A stretch of DNA of 64,000 nucleotides from NCBI GenBank assembly GCA_963793245.1, contig CAWBZG010000002.1, positions 496,001 through 560,000 of the forward strand, given 5' to 3'. The notes under the pieces are model-generated. The model was given only the letters and a program-made list of their open reading frames with translations, was not told where the DNA came from and did no database searches. Every line of letters starts with the position of its first letter. Positions within the stretch are counted from its first letter, which is position 1. This stretch comes from CAXBBB01 sp963793245. Lineage in GTDB: Bacteria > Bacteroidota > Rhodothermia > Rhodothermales > BA12. The position numbers and the translations under genes were made by a program. This document shows positions 1-9,056 of this stretch, in pieces.

Positions 1-36
1 AGGGGAGGCAAGCAGAGTCTCCGGATAGTCAAACAT
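1..36 (-). CDS. possible 5' end of a gene running off the window
   Basis: On the minus strand an ATG at 36-34 opens a frame that stays open to the window edge, giving about 12 residues beginning MFDYPETLL. It lies downstream of menD on the same strand, so it could be the next gene of that unit. Twelve residues are too few to recognise a family, and it may be chance. Confidence 0.2.
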   Translation of the reverse strand, partial: MFDYPETLLASP

Positions 37-112
37 GAAGTGTGGAGGGTTTGCAGGAATGGTATACCTGCTATCGTCCAGAACTTCGCTGTTTTAAACC
101 GATGTGTTGCTT

Positions 113-1888
113 CTATCGCGTTACCGAAGTCCTCCTCTGCTTGCTCCGATGAATGCTCTCAACTATGGCACGGCGGGTGTCGTCGGTGCGCTGGGTCCGT
201 ACCTCAATGAGTGTCGACGTATGGCGAGCGACGGCGTCCTGGTAGGCACCGGCGAATGCAGAAAGCGACTCAGGCGCAGAATAGTGCAGCCCGAACTGGG
301 TCGCTGCTCCGCTAAACGTCATGCCATGCGGCGTTCCGAACAACCGCTCGAATGGGTCGGCCTGCTCGTTGGCACCGAACGCGGCGATAGGCAACTGCCC
401 GAAGATGCCGCCGCCATCGTTGTTGACGACGACGATGACGACACGCTGGCCCAGATCACGCAGTAGTGCTAGGCTGTTCAGGTCGTGGAGCATCGCTAGG
501 TCGCCGATGAGCAGCGTCGTGCCTCTTCCGGTTGCATGAGCGATACCTGCCGCCGTTGCAACCGTCCCGTCGATCCCGCTTGCACCCCGGTTTGCAAACA
601 CGCGCACGCGCGGCCCATCTGTCGTGGCGAAGGTGTCGATGTCTCGAATCGGCATTGACGCGGCGATGACCAGCGGATCATCCGGCGGAAGAAGCTGCGT
701 CAATCGGTGGGCCAGTCCGGGTTCGGTGAGGGTGCCGAGCTGTGGACGAGCGGCCTGCCATGCGGCGTCGGAAGCGTTGCGCCACTCTTCCAACCAGTCA
801 CCTGCATCACGCTGGGGAATGGCATTGGTAAGATTCCTCAGCGTCGCGGCGACATCGCCGACGAGAACGTGGGACGCGCGGTGATACGGGTCGATTCGAT
901 TGGATCCTGATCGAATGCTCGCCCAAACGCCCGGACGTGTCGCCTCCAACCATCGCAGAACGCGGCCCGATACGGGCATTCCGCCAACCAGAACAACGGC
1001 GTCGGGCTGGTGTGCGTGGCCGAAGTCGGACGAGGCCAGCGCCAGGTCGTGATGCATCGCTCGTGAGTCGCCCAGACGACCTTGCGAGACGATGTCGGCC
1101 AGAACGGGCCAGCCCATCCGCTCTCCCAACCGGTAAGCAGCGTCGGCCTCAGCTGACGAATTCAGTCGTCCAGCGACGATGACACCGTGTTCGCTGTCGT
1201 GAAGCGCTTGGGCCAACTCGTTGATCGGTGCTGCGGCTTGTGCGAACGCATGGTGTGGTGTAGTCGGCGTCGGCGCTGCTGGTGGGGCATCTGGCGAGGG
1301 CCACAGCGGTTTGCGAAACGGTGCGTTGAGATGGACCGGACCGGCGTGCGGGTGCTGCGCACGGAAAACGGCCTGTGCTCCACTCGTCGTCCAACTCCTT
1401 GGATCGCCGTCTGCGTGAGGCGTCGGCAAATCCATGCTCCATCGGGCGACGCTGTCGAAGAAGCCGGGTTGGTGGATCGTCTGGTTGGCGCCGGTTTGTC
1501 TCAGTTCTGGCGGACGGTCTGCGGTCAGCAAGAGGAGCGGCACATCGTCTGCATCGGCTTCGACGGCGGCAGGCATTTCGTTGGCGACGGCCGTTCCACT
1601 TGTCGTGATACAGACAGCCGGAACGCCGGTCGCGCGTCCGACACCCAACGCGAAGAATGCCGCCCCACGCTCGTCCCAGTGGACGGTCAGGTCAAGGTCG
1701 GGGTGCTCGAGTGCGGCCATTGCCAGTGCCGTCGATCGCGATCCAGGCGAGCAGACCGCGTACCGCACACCCGAGTCGACAAAAGACTGAACCAGCGCGC
1801 GTGCGTGGGCGCGGTTGGCGACGGCCTGATCAGCATCTCCGCCCGTGCCAGCGGTATCTGTGGCACGGGAGTCTGAGTGGTCGGGCAT
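113..1888 (-). CDS. menD: 2-succinyl-5-enolpyruvyl-6-hydroxy-3-cyclohexene-1-carboxylate synthase (MenD)
   Basis: MenD is the thiamine-diphosphate enzyme that joins isochorismate and 2-oxoglutarate (with decarboxylation) in menaquinone synthesis. The 591-residue protein has the family layout. The N-terminal pyrimidine-binding domain shows PGSRST (about 48-53) and the conserved ThDP-activating glutamate (E73 in HWDERGAAFF). The C-terminal part has a GDLAMLHDLNSL segment matching the ThDP/Mg2+ motif. A longer frame extends upstream to 2011, but the ATG at 1888 starts the conserved region at the usual distance and overlaps the upstream gene's stop as TGATG, so I take 1888. Menaquinone is the expected electron donor to the alternative complex III encoded upstream on the same strand. 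Confidence 0.95.
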   Translation of the reverse strand: MPDHSDSRATDTAGTGGDADQAVANRAHARALVQSFVDSGVRYAVCSPGSRSTALAMAALEHPDLDLTVHWDERGAAFFALGVGRATGVPAVCITTSGTAVANEMPAAVEADADDVPLLLLTADRPPELRQTGANQTIHQPGFFDSVARWSMDLPTPHADGDPRSWTTSGAQAVFRAQHPHAGPVHLNAPFRKPLWPSPDAPPAAPTPTTPHHAFAQAAAPINELAQALHDSEHGVIVAGRLNSSAEADAAYRLGERMGWPVLADIVSQGRLGDSRAMHHDLALASSDFGHAHQPDAVVLVGGMPVSGRVLRWLEATRPGVWASIRSGSNRIDPYHRASHVLVGDVAATLRNLTNAIPQRDAGDWLEEWRNASDAAWQAARPQLGTLTEPGLAHRLTQLLPPDDPLVIAASMPIRDIDTFATTDGPRVRVFANRGASGIDGTVATAAGIAHATGRGTTLLIGDLAMLHDLNSLALLRDLGQRVVIVVVNNDGGGIFGQLPIAAFGANEQADPFERLFGTPHGMTFSGAATQFGLHYSAPESLSAFAGAYQDAVARHTSTLIEVRTQRTDDTRRAIVESIHRSKQRRTSVTR

Positions 1889-2607
1889 CAGCGGTATTCG
1901 GGATTGGGGTGGTCGAAGCGGGAGCCGTCGTCCCACGCAGTTCGCATGTTGCCCCATGCTGGAATGCCACCCGCGTCCTTGAGCATTCGAGCCAAATGGA
2001 GGAGGTTCCACGCCATGAACGTCGCGTTGCGCTGGGTGAAGTCGTTTTGCGGACCGCCCGATCCGTCATCTAGATACGAGGGACCAGGACCCGCCTCACC
2101 GATCCAACCTGCGTCAGCCTGCGGTGGGATCGTGTAGCCCAAGTGCTGTAAGCCGTAGAGCAGACTCGCCGACGCGTGTTTGACGCCGTCCTCGTTTCCC
2201 GTCACGATGCATCCGGCGACGCGTCCGTAATAGGCGTACTGTCCGTCTGTGTTGAGCTTGCTGCTGTACGCATATAACCGCTCAATCACCAATCTGGCGA
2301 TGCTCGATGCTTCGCCCAACCACAACGGCGTGCCGATGACGAGGATGTCTGCGGCCATCACGCGTTTTTGCAGATCGGGCCAGTCGTCGCGTTCGGCTCC
2401 ATGCTCAGTCATATCGGGATAGACGCCGGGCGCGATCACGTAATCGACGGCTCGTATCTGATCGATGTGGACTCCCTGCGCCTCCATCACGCCCATCGGG
2501 ACGCGCATCAGCCCGTGCGTGTGCGATAGGGCGGGCGATGGCTTGAGTGTCGTGTTGATGAAGAGCGCGCGCAAGTCGTCGTAGCGGGCGGAAGTCGAGT
2601 CGGTCAT
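1888..2607 (-). CDS. flavodoxin-fold NAD(P)H-dependent oxidoreductase
   Basis: The 239-residue protein resembles the NADPH-dependent FMN reductase / flavodoxin-like family. An N-terminal beta strand (LRALFINTTL) is followed by a loop with several Ser/Thr. GTPLWLGEASS at about 92-102 matches the FMN-isoalloxazine/phosphate loop of this fold, and the VTGNEDGVKHASASLLYGLQHLGY segment is typical of the family. Its substrate is unknown. The stop overlaps the menD start (TGATG), so translation of the two is probably coupled. A role in quinone or flavin reduction is only an inference from this position. Confidence 0.8.
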   Translation of the reverse strand: MTDSTSARYDDLRALFINTTLKPSPALSHTHGLMRVPMGVMEAQGVHIDQIRAVDYVIAPGVYPDMTEHGAERDDWPDLQKRVMAADILVIGTPLWLGEASSIARLVIERLYAYSSKLNTDGQYAYYGRVAGCIVTGNEDGVKHASASLLYGLQHLGYTIPPQADAGWIGEAGPGPSYLDDGSGGPQNDFTQRNATFMAWNLLHLARMLKDAGGIPAWGNMRTAWDDGSRFDHPNPEYR

Positions 2608-2667
2608 GTCGGTATAGGTGAGTGTAGCGTCAATGTCGCTACTCGTCCGAACGGAGATGTCTCGCAG

Positions 2668-3624
2668 TTATGCCATAGCTCGAACTGCCTCGACTACGCG
2701 TTTGACTCTATCGGCCCGCTGCATGATGTAGAAGTGCAGGCCCGGAGCGTTGGCTTCGAGTAGCTCGCGGCTCTGTTTGATCGCCCAGTCGACGCCAACT
2801 TCGGCGACTTGTCCGTCCGGCGCATTACTGATTCGGTCGACCAGTTCTTCGGGCAGGTCGACGTGAAACGCTTTGGGCAGCGAGGTCAGTTGGCGCTTAC
2901 TCGTCAGGATCTTGAGACCGGGAATGATCGGAACGGTGATGCCTGCGTCCCGGCAGCGCGCGACGTACTCGACGTAATGCCGCGTATCGAAAAACATCTG
3001 CGTGACGACGTAGTGCGCTCCAGCGTCGACCTTCTCTTTGAGGCTCGACACGCACCACGAGGGGTTGGGCGCGGCAAAGTGCTTCTCGGGATACCCCGCC
3101 ACCCCAACACAAAACTCGGTCGGCTCGGCGTCGAGCATGTCTTCCAGGTAGTCGCCACGGTTCATCGCTGCGATCTGGCCGACTAGGTCGGCGGCGCAGG
3201 TATTGCGTGTGCGGTCGGGCTTGACCCGCTGATCGGCAGGCGTTTCGTCGCCGCGCAGGGCCATCACGTTGCGGATGCCGAGGAAGTTGAGTTCGATCAG
3301 CGCGTCTTCGGTCTCCTCCCGAGTAAAACCAGTACACAAGAGGTGTGGGACGGCTTCGATACCGAATCGGCTCTTGATGGCCGCGCATAGACCGAGCGTG
3401 CCGGGCCGCTTGCGTCGGACGTGACGCTTAATGGTGCCGTCGCCCCTCTCTTCGTAGTAGATTTGCGCCGCGTGGCTCGTCACGTCGATGAACGGCGGAT
3501 CGAACGGTGCCAGTTCTTCTATGACTCCCAACACGTCGGCGATCTTGGCGCCGCGTTTGGGAGGGATCACTTCGTACGAAATGAGCGGCTCGCTCGCCTG
3601 CTCGATTTGCTCGACAACGGTCAT
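2668..3624 (-). CDS. metF: methylenetetrahydrofolate reductase
   Basis: MetF reduces 5,10-methylenetetrahydrofolate to 5-methyltetrahydrofolate, the methyl donor for methionine synthesis, using FAD. The 318-residue protein shows family hallmarks: SYEVIPPKRG near the N-terminus with the conserved glutamate, the VMALRGD segment of the FAD site, and FCVGVAGYPEKH. The length is slightly above the roughly 300 residues of bacterial MetF. It starts 7 bases after the stop of the small membrane-protein gene upstream, so it is probably in the same transcript as the oxidase genes. Confidence 0.93.
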   Translation of the reverse strand: MTVVEQIEQASEPLISYEVIPPKRGAKIADVLGVIEELAPFDPPFIDVTSHAAQIYYEERGDGTIKRHVRRKRPGTLGLCAAIKSRFGIEAVPHLLCTGFTREETEDALIELNFLGIRNVMALRGDETPADQRVKPDRTRNTCAADLVGQIAAMNRGDYLEDMLDAEPTEFCVGVAGYPEKHFAAPNPSWCVSSLKEKVDAGAHYVVTQMFFDTRHYVEYVARCRDAGITVPIIPGLKILTSKRQLTSLPKAFHVDLPEELVDRISNAPDGQVAEVGVDWAIKQSRELLEANAPGLHFYIMQRADRVKRVVEAVRAMA

Positions 3625-3631
3625 CTAGTCG

Positions 3632-3940
3632 TCAGTTGCAGCGGGAGCAGACATCGTCCCACCACGCTTCGGGAAACTCGTGGTCGGGCGCCGACGAGTC
3701 GTACGCTATGGCTTTGGAGCGGCGAGCGTGGTAGCGCAAATCGTCGCGGATCTGCCGGGCGCCGACGCGGACGGGGCGGCCTTCGTAGCGCATCCGTGCG
3801 CGCGCTTCAGGCTCGCGCTCGTTGAGTAGGATGGGAGCGGGTTCGTCGTTCAGAATGCGCCACGCAGTCACGCTTGCCCACACCGCCAACACGAAGAAGA
3901 GCGGGAAGAAGAGGACGACGATCGCCAGCGTGTTCGACAT
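3632..3940 (-). CDS. small single-pass membrane protein in the oxidase cluster
   Basis: This is a 102-residue protein with one clear N-terminal membrane segment (about residues 5-28, hydrophobic with aromatic residues). A charged Arg-rich soluble tail follows, ending in CSRCN. I do not recognise a named family. It starts 12 bases after the oxidase subunit IV gene and ends 7 bases before metF. The position suggests an accessory or assembly role for the caa3 oxidase, but nothing in the sequence proves it. The terminal CxxC could bind a metal or be redox active. Confidence 0.7.
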   Translation of the reverse strand: MSNTLAIVVLFFPLFFVLAVWASVTAWRILNDEPAPILLNEREPEARARMRYEGRPVRVGARQIRDDLRYHARRSKAIAYDSSAPDHEFPEAWWDDVCSRCN

Positions 3941-3952
3941 AGCTCCGATAGG

Positions 3953-4522
3953 TTAGCGTGCGTCGTCCCCAGTGGGTTCGGACAGGCCCGACTCTGCGTC
4001 AATCTCCGGCTCATCCGTCGGCAGTGTGGCATCGGGCGGCGGTACTGTAGCCGCGCCCGCGCTGTCGGCACCGAGGACGTAATCGGATGGCGCTACCTGG
4101 AGTGGACCGATCTGCGCGTTGCGGATGCTGTCTTCGATGGCGTAGGCCTCGTACGTGCTCATCGACAGCGGGTCGACGTTCGAGAGGTCGCCCCGGTTGT
4201 TGACGTCGATCAGCGTGAACGTCAAGAAGATCAGTACGAACATGAAGCCCAGGGCCAAGGCCAGCGTGTTGACCTTGTTGTCGTGCTTCAGTCCCATGAA
4301 AATCGCTGCCACGAAATAGACTTTGACGCCCGCGATTAGCAGTGCGACCGGGATGTGGAGGGCGGGTGGAATCCAGTCTGCCGTACCTGTCCACACCGTG
4401 AGGGCGGTTAGGCCAATCAAGATGCCGAATACCTTCAGCAGCAAGGAAACGGGCGCGATGTAGTGCCCGTGGTGGCTTCCGGCTTGTCCGCCCGCGTGTG
4501 CGTCTGCGCTATCGTGTGTCAT
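3953..4522 (-). CDS. ctaF: caa3-type cytochrome c oxidase subunit IV
   Basis: This 189-residue protein has a His-rich N-terminus (GQAGSHHGHY) and three membrane segments (about 22-42, 53-75 and 85-107). YFVAAIFMGLKHDNKVN is characteristic of prokaryotic oxidase subunit IV. After the last helix comes LIDVNNRGDLSN and an extended acidic C-terminal tail of about 70 residues, longer than in typical subunit IV proteins of roughly 100-120 residues. It lies directly after subunit III, as expected for a caa3 operon. Subunit IV has no redox centres and stabilises the complex. Confidence 0.88.
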   Translation of the reverse strand: MTHDSADAHAGGQAGSHHGHYIAPVSLLLKVFGILIGLTALTVWTGTADWIPPALHIPVALLIAGVKVYFVAAIFMGLKHDNKVNTLALALGFMFVLIFLTFTLIDVNNRGDLSNVDPLSMSTYEAYAIEDSIRNAQIGPLQVAPSDYVLGADSAGAATVPPPDATLPTDEPEIDAESGLSEPTGDDAR

Positions 4523-4570
4523 GTAATCAGGTGTCGTCGCTTCTCGTCTACAAAAGTCAGGCTGTGCCTG

Positions 4571-5296
4571 TTAGTGAATGAGGTAGAGCAGCGGGAAGAG
4601 GAAGATCCAGATGATGTCGACGATGTGCCAGTAGAGGCCCGTGCACTCGATGGGCGTGTAATAGTCCGCCGAGAAATCTCCCTTGAAGCTGCGGATTGCG
4701 AGCCATGTAAACACGCCCATGCCCGCGATAATGTGGATGGCATGGATGCCCGTCGCGACGAAGTAGATGGAGAAAAACTGCTTAGCGTACGGAATTGCGA
4801 GTGCTGCATACTTCTCCGGTCCGTGCGGATCGAACGCTGCGCCGGGGAAGATCCCATGGTCGAACTTGGCCGTGTACTCGAAATACTTGACGAGCAGGAA
4901 AAAGCCTGCGAGCGCAATCGTCGCGACCAGGTACCACGCCATCTTGCGCCGCTCGCCCCGCTGAATGGCGTTGATGCCGAGCGCAACGGTGACCGACGAT
5001 CCCAGCAGGACGAGGGTGTTGCCGAAGCCCATCCAGGTATCGAGTACGAGAGCCGCAGCCTGAAAGACTTCGGGGTACGACATCCGGTAGACGGCGTAGG
5101 CTACGAACATGCCCGAGAAGAGTAGGATCTCGGTGACGAGGAAGAGCCACATGCCCATCTTCGCCGCGTCGAACTGCTGCTCGGACGAGACGAAGTAGAA
5201 CTTGAGGTGCGGCTGCTTGTCAGGCGCCGCGCTGTGCGTGCCGACGGCGGTCGACGGATCGTCGACTTCGAGCTGTGCCGTTGCTGTGGAGGCCAT
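4571..5296 (-). CDS. ctaE: cytochrome c oxidase subunit III
   Basis: This 241-residue integral membrane protein has the subunit III pattern: KMGMWLFLVTEILLFSGMFVAY near the N-terminus, GSSVTVALG in the middle, and TGIHAIHIIAGM plus GLYWHIVDIIWIFLFPLLYL at the end. I place the start at ATG 5296. A TTG five codons upstream (5311) is also in frame and cannot be excluded. Subunit III lacks metal centres and supports proton uptake and stability of the oxidase. It lies 60 bases after subunit I in the same strand block. Confidence 0.95.
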   Translation of the reverse strand: MASTATAQLEVDDPSTAVGTHSAAPDKQPHLKFYFVSSEQQFDAAKMGMWLFLVTEILLFSGMFVAYAVYRMSYPEVFQAAALVLDTWMGFGNTLVLLGSSVTVALGINAIQRGERRKMAWYLVATIALAGFFLLVKYFEYTAKFDHGIFPGAAFDPHGPEKYAALAIPYAKQFFSIYFVATGIHAIHIIAGMGVFTWLAIRSFKGDFSADYYTPIECTGLYWHIVDIIWIFLFPLLYLIH

Positions 5297-5356
5297 TCGA
5301 TAGGGAGTCAAACAGTCCCGACGCTCTATCGCAGAGCGCCGGGACGAGTCGAGAAA

Positions 5357-7156
5357 TTAGAGGCGGCGGGCTTCGACGGAAGGTACGGGAGCGCGGCTCA
5401 TGCCATCGCCGCCTGAACCGTCTCCACCGAAATCTGCGCCATCGCCGCCGTGTCCGTCGCCCGAGTGTCCATCGCCGCCCGAAGGTCCGAAGACATCGTC
5501 GGCCAAGTGGAAGTCGTAGGGACCACGCGTGACGATCGGCGTGTGGTGGAAGTTGTGCGGATCGGGTGGCGAGGAAGCGTGTGTCCACTCGAGCGTCGCG
5601 GCGCCCCACGGGTTCTTCGGTGCTTTTTTGCCGTAGAGGAAGCCCCAGATCCACGTACCCAGCACCCAGAAGAGGCCGACTCCGAGGATGTACGAACCAA
5701 TCGTCGAGATGGTGTGCAGCGTCTGGTACTCGCTGATGTAGTCGTAGTAGCGACGCGGCATGCCCTGTGATCCGAGGATCAGGTGCGTGAAGAACGTCAC
5801 GTTGAAGCCGATGAAGACCAGGATCGACGCCATCTTCGCGCTCGTCTCGGGATACATCTTGCCAAACATCTTGGGAAACCAATAATACATCCCGCCGATC
5901 AGCGCGATGACCGTTCCGCCCATCATCACGTAGTGAAAGTGCCCGACGACGTAGTACGTGTCATGCAGGTGGACATCGACCGCCAGCACGCCGACCATGA
6001 TGCCGGTCACGCCGCCGATCGTGAACAGAAAGATGAACATCAGTGCGTAGATCATCGGCGTCTGAAGCCAGACCGATCCTCTATACATCGTCGCCACCCA
6101 GTTGAACACCTTGATGCCCGACGGAATACCGATCAGGTAGGTGATGAGCGAGAAGATGATGGCCGAGATCGCGCTCTGGCCGCTGACGAACATGTGGTGG
6201 CCCCAGACCATGAAGCCCAGCAGCGCAATAGCGACCGACGACAGGGCGATGGCGCGATAGCCGTAGATGCGTTGCCGCGAGAACGTTGCCATCAGCTCGC
6301 TGACGATGCCGAAGGCCGGCAAGATCATGATGTAGACGGCGGGGTGGCTGTAGAACCAGAAGAAGTGCTGGAACAGAATCGGGTCGCCGCCCAACGCTGG
6401 GTCGAAGATGCCGATTTCCATTATGCGCTCGGCGAAGAGCAGCAACACCGTGATGCCTAGAACGGGCGTTGCCAGCACCTGCACGAGGCTGACGGCGTAC
6501 ATAGCCCAGACGAAGAGCGGAAGCCGGTTCCACGTCAGTCCCGGCGCGCGCATCTTGTGGATCGTCACGATGAAGTTGAGGCCCGTAAAGATGCTCGCGA
6601 AGCCAGCAACGAAGATCGCCAGGGCGAGGAACGTCACCGATCCGTTGGTGCGCAGCGAGTACGGCGTGTAGAACGTCCAGCCGGTGTCGAGCTTGCCGTA
6701 CATCAGGCCGACGATCACCAGGATGCCGCCCGCGAGGTAGATGTAGAGCGACGCCAGGTTTATCCTAGGAAACGCCATGTCTTTGGCGCCCAGTTGGATT
6801 GGCAGGATGAAGTTGCCCAAGATGGCGGGCGTCGCGGGCACGAGAAACAGGAACGTCATCAGGACGCCGTGCATCGTGAACGAGAAGTTGTAGTTGTCCG
6901 CGCTCATGATCGTCGTCCCCTGCGCGATCAACTCGGTCCGCAAGAGCAAAGCGAACGTGCCCGCCGTCAGGAAGACGGCCGTCAGCACGATCAGGTACAT
7001 AATCCCGATGCGCTTATGGTCGACTGACGACAGCCAGGACCACAGCCCTTTCTCGTCCGTCAGGTAGTTACCGTCGTGGTGGTCGTCCCCATGCGCGACA
7101 GCCGCTGCGTCGGCAGCAGGCGTCGTGTGAGGTCCTTTTGTGGCGATAGTAGCCAT
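5357..7156 (-). CDS. ctaD: cytochrome c oxidase subunit I
   Basis: This is the catalytic heme-copper subunit: it carries the heme a / heme a3-CuB centres that reduce O2 and pump protons. The 599-residue protein has about 12 membrane helices. FSFTMHGVLMTFLFL holds a heme a His, FFWFYSHPAVYIMILPAFG holds the His-Tyr pair and CuB ligand, GHHMFVSGQS holds the two further CuB histidines, and DTYYVVGHFHYVMMGG holds the heme ligands. The last 50 residues or so are an unusual low-complexity tail rich in Gly, Asp and His, including GDGHSGDGHGGDG. A similar peptide ends ActC. Confidence 0.97.
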   Translation of the reverse strand: MATIATKGPHTTPAADAAAVAHGDDHHDGNYLTDEKGLWSWLSSVDHKRIGIMYLIVLTAVFLTAGTFALLLRTELIAQGTTIMSADNYNFSFTMHGVLMTFLFLVPATPAILGNFILPIQLGAKDMAFPRINLASLYIYLAGGILVIVGLMYGKLDTGWTFYTPYSLRTNGSVTFLALAIFVAGFASIFTGLNFIVTIHKMRAPGLTWNRLPLFVWAMYAVSLVQVLATPVLGITVLLLFAERIMEIGIFDPALGGDPILFQHFFWFYSHPAVYIMILPAFGIVSELMATFSRQRIYGYRAIALSSVAIALLGFMVWGHHMFVSGQSAISAIIFSLITYLIGIPSGIKVFNWVATMYRGSVWLQTPMIYALMFIFLFTIGGVTGIMVGVLAVDVHLHDTYYVVGHFHYVMMGGTVIALIGGMYYWFPKMFGKMYPETSAKMASILVFIGFNVTFFTHLILGSQGMPRRYYDYISEYQTLHTISTIGSYILGVGLFWVLGTWIWGFLYGKKAPKNPWGAATLEWTHASSPPDPHNFHHTPIVTRGPYDFHLADDVFGPSGGDGHSGDGHGGDGADFGGDGSGGDGMSRAPVPSVEARRL

Positions 7157-7225
7157 GTCGGGAGGGTGGTTGTGCAGAGGTGGGGCTGGAGAGCGCGGAT
7201 GAGGCGTGACGTTGGGTCACGGTTG

Positions 7226-7245
7226 GGGCGATTCATGAATCGCCC
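7226..7245. repeat. 20-base perfect palindrome between ctaC and ctaD
   Basis: GGGCGATTCATGAATCGCCC is its own reverse complement. It lies in the 102-base gap between oxidase subunits II and I. A second copy differing at 3 positions lies at 11312-11331 in the actE-actF gap. I recall similar GGCGATTCATGAATCGCC palindromes being dispersed in other bacterial genomes, but I could not check. It could form an mRNA hairpin within the polycistron. Confidence 0.7.
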
Positions 7246-7258
7246 TTACTGCGCGTCT

Positions 7259-8197
7259 TTACTCCAGCGTTTTGATATAGGCGATCAAGGCGGTCAGTTG
7301 CCAGTCGGGGAGCGACGCATACGTCGATGGCATGTTGTTGCCATACCCCTCGACGATCTTGGCGGCTGGCATCAGGATCGATTCGCGCAGATAGTTCTCG
7401 TCGACGACGACGGCTCCGGCGCTTGTCGCATGCGCCTGCTGTCCGTACAGACCAGCCCAGGTCGGACCCGACATGCGGCTTCCGTCGATCGAGTGGCACT
7501 GCGTACAGGCATTCTTCTGCGCCAGAATGCGGCCCTGCTCGGGGAGCGGAAGCTCTTGCAGATCGCCCGCACCGCCACTGTCGACCCACTCGCTGTATTC
7601 GTTCTGGTCGACGACGTGAATCTTGGCAATCATCCCGCTGTGCTGGGTGCCGCAGTACTCGGTGCAGAAGATGTCATAGACGCCTTCTTTGGTGGCTTCA
7701 AACCAGACGGACGAATACCGTCCGGGAATCACGTCTTGCTTGACACGGAAAGCCGGGATGTAAAACGAGTGCAGCACGTCCGTCGAGTTCATGATCATGC
7801 GCACGGGGCGACCGACCGGCACGTACATCTCGCCTGCCGTCGAGAAGCCTTCGGGATAGGTAAAATTCCATCCCCACTGGTAGCCCTCGGCGCTGATCTC
7901 ATAGGCATCCGGCGGAGCGACTTGCAGCTTGATGAAGCTCTGGAAGCCCCAGGTAAACACGAGCAGCACCAGAATGGTAGGCACCACGATCCACGTCGCT
8001 TCCAACACGACGCTCTCTTTGAACGGCGCAGGGCGGTCGGCGGGGCTGCGGCGGCGGTACTTCCACACGAAGTAGAGCATGCCGCCCACGACGAGCAGGA
8101 AGAGGACCAGGCTCGTGTAGTTAACGAAATTGAACAGCGCGTCGATCTCGGGAGAGAGCGTCGAGGCGCCTTCGGGTAGCCAGAGCGTGGGTTCCAT
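7259..8197 (-). CDS. ctaC: caa3 oxidase subunit II with fused cytochrome c domain
   Basis: Subunit II accepts electrons at the binuclear CuA centre. The 312-residue protein has two N-terminal membrane helices (about 22-46 and 65-84) and a cupredoxin domain with all CuA ligands: H143, C178, E180, C182, H186 and M189. A C-terminal class I cytochrome c domain has CTQCH at 231-235 and a probable axial Met at 289 (YGNNMPSTY). The fused cytochrome defines the caa3 type, which can take electrons directly from alternative complex III. No lipobox is visible at this start. It begins 12 bases after the SCO gene. Confidence 0.96.
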   Translation of the reverse strand: MEPTLWLPEGASTLSPEIDALFNFVNYTSLVLFLLVVGGMLYFVWKYRRRSPADRPAPFKESVVLEATWIVVPTILVLLVFTWGFQSFIKLQVAPPDAYEISAEGYQWGWNFTYPEGFSTAGEMYVPVGRPVRMIMNSTDVLHSFYIPAFRVKQDVIPGRYSSVWFEATKEGVYDIFCTEYCGTQHSGMIAKIHVVDQNEYSEWVDSGGAGDLQELPLPEQGRILAQKNACTQCHSIDGSRMSGPTWAGLYGQQAHATSAGAVVVDENYLRESILMPAAKIVEGYGNNMPSTYASLPDWQLTALIAYIKTLE

Positions 8198-8209
8198 ATG
8201 GGGAGCGGG

Positions 8210-9031
8210 TCAGGCGGAGAGAGGGGAGGCCGAGCGGTGGCGGCGCGAGAGGACAGAGACGCCCAGGCCGAGCGCGAGCAGTGTCAGGAGGGCGCCGGCT
8301 TTCATGATGTTAGACACGTCGGCGGAGTAGCTGTGCGTCGACGGGTCATACTGGAAGCAGAACATGATGAACGTGTCGACGAAGGTGCCCGTCGTGCCGT
8401 CAGACGATTCGGCAAGGGCCGCGCGCACTTCGGTCGGGTCGAATCCGACGCCGACGAGGTAACGAGTGATCAGGCCGTCGGGCGAGGTGAACGTGACAGC
8501 GGCGGGGTGCGCATACTGCTCGGCATCTTCGTTCCACTGGTAGCGGAAGCCGATGGCGTCGGCGAGAGTCTTGATGTTCTCGTCGGTCCCCGTCAGGAAG
8601 TGCCAGCCAGCTTCGGCGCCTGGCTTGTCGAGATTCTGCAACTCTTTGTCCTTCTGGCGTGCTGCCTGCTCGGTGGTTTCTGTAGGATCGAAACTGATCG
8701 TGAGCAGCGTATAGTCGTCGCCGGGCGTAGGTGCGATCTGTGAGGCGGTACGTGTCCAGCCGTCGAGCAGCAGGTTACACAGCATCGGGCAGTTGTAGTA
8801 CACCAACTGGATGAGGACGGGGTGGCCGGATGCGTAGTAGTCGCCCAGCCGAACCGCATCGCCGTTCTCGTCGGTGAAGGCTAAGCCCATCGGAATGCGG
8901 TCGCCGATCTTGTCGTCCAGTCCTACGCTCTCAGTCCCCGGTACCGTCTGACCCGCACGCTGCGCCCACGCGTTCGGAGCGAGTCCGACGGCAAGTAGGG
9001 CGAGGAGGAGCGGGGCGGTACGTGCTTGCAT
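8210..9031 (-). CDS. SCO family copper chaperone
   Basis: SCO/SenC proteins deliver copper to, or reduce, the CuA site of oxidase subunit II. The 273-residue protein has a signal peptide (about 1-23, ending AWA), a thioredoxin-like fold with the copper-binding CPMLC motif (C81, C85) and the partner His at 175 (YAHPAAVTF). A C-terminal hydrophobic segment (about 241-262) would anchor it in the membrane. It lies immediately before ctaC, the expected client. Confidence 0.93.
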   Translation of the reverse strand: MQARTAPLLLALLAVGLAPNAWAQRAGQTVPGTESVGLDDKIGDRIPMGLAFTDENGDAVRLGDYYASGHPVLIQLVYYNCPMLCNLLLDGWTRTASQIAPTPGDDYTLLTISFDPTETTEQAARQKDKELQNLDKPGAEAGWHFLTGTDENIKTLADAIGFRYQWNEDAEQYAHPAAVTFTSPDGLITRYLVGVGFDPTEVRAALAESSDGTTGTFVDTFIMFCFQYDPSTHSYSADVSNIMKAGALLTLLALGLGVSVLSRRHRSASPLSA

Positions 9032-9056
9032 TTGTTGAGCTTACGGGGTCAGTATG

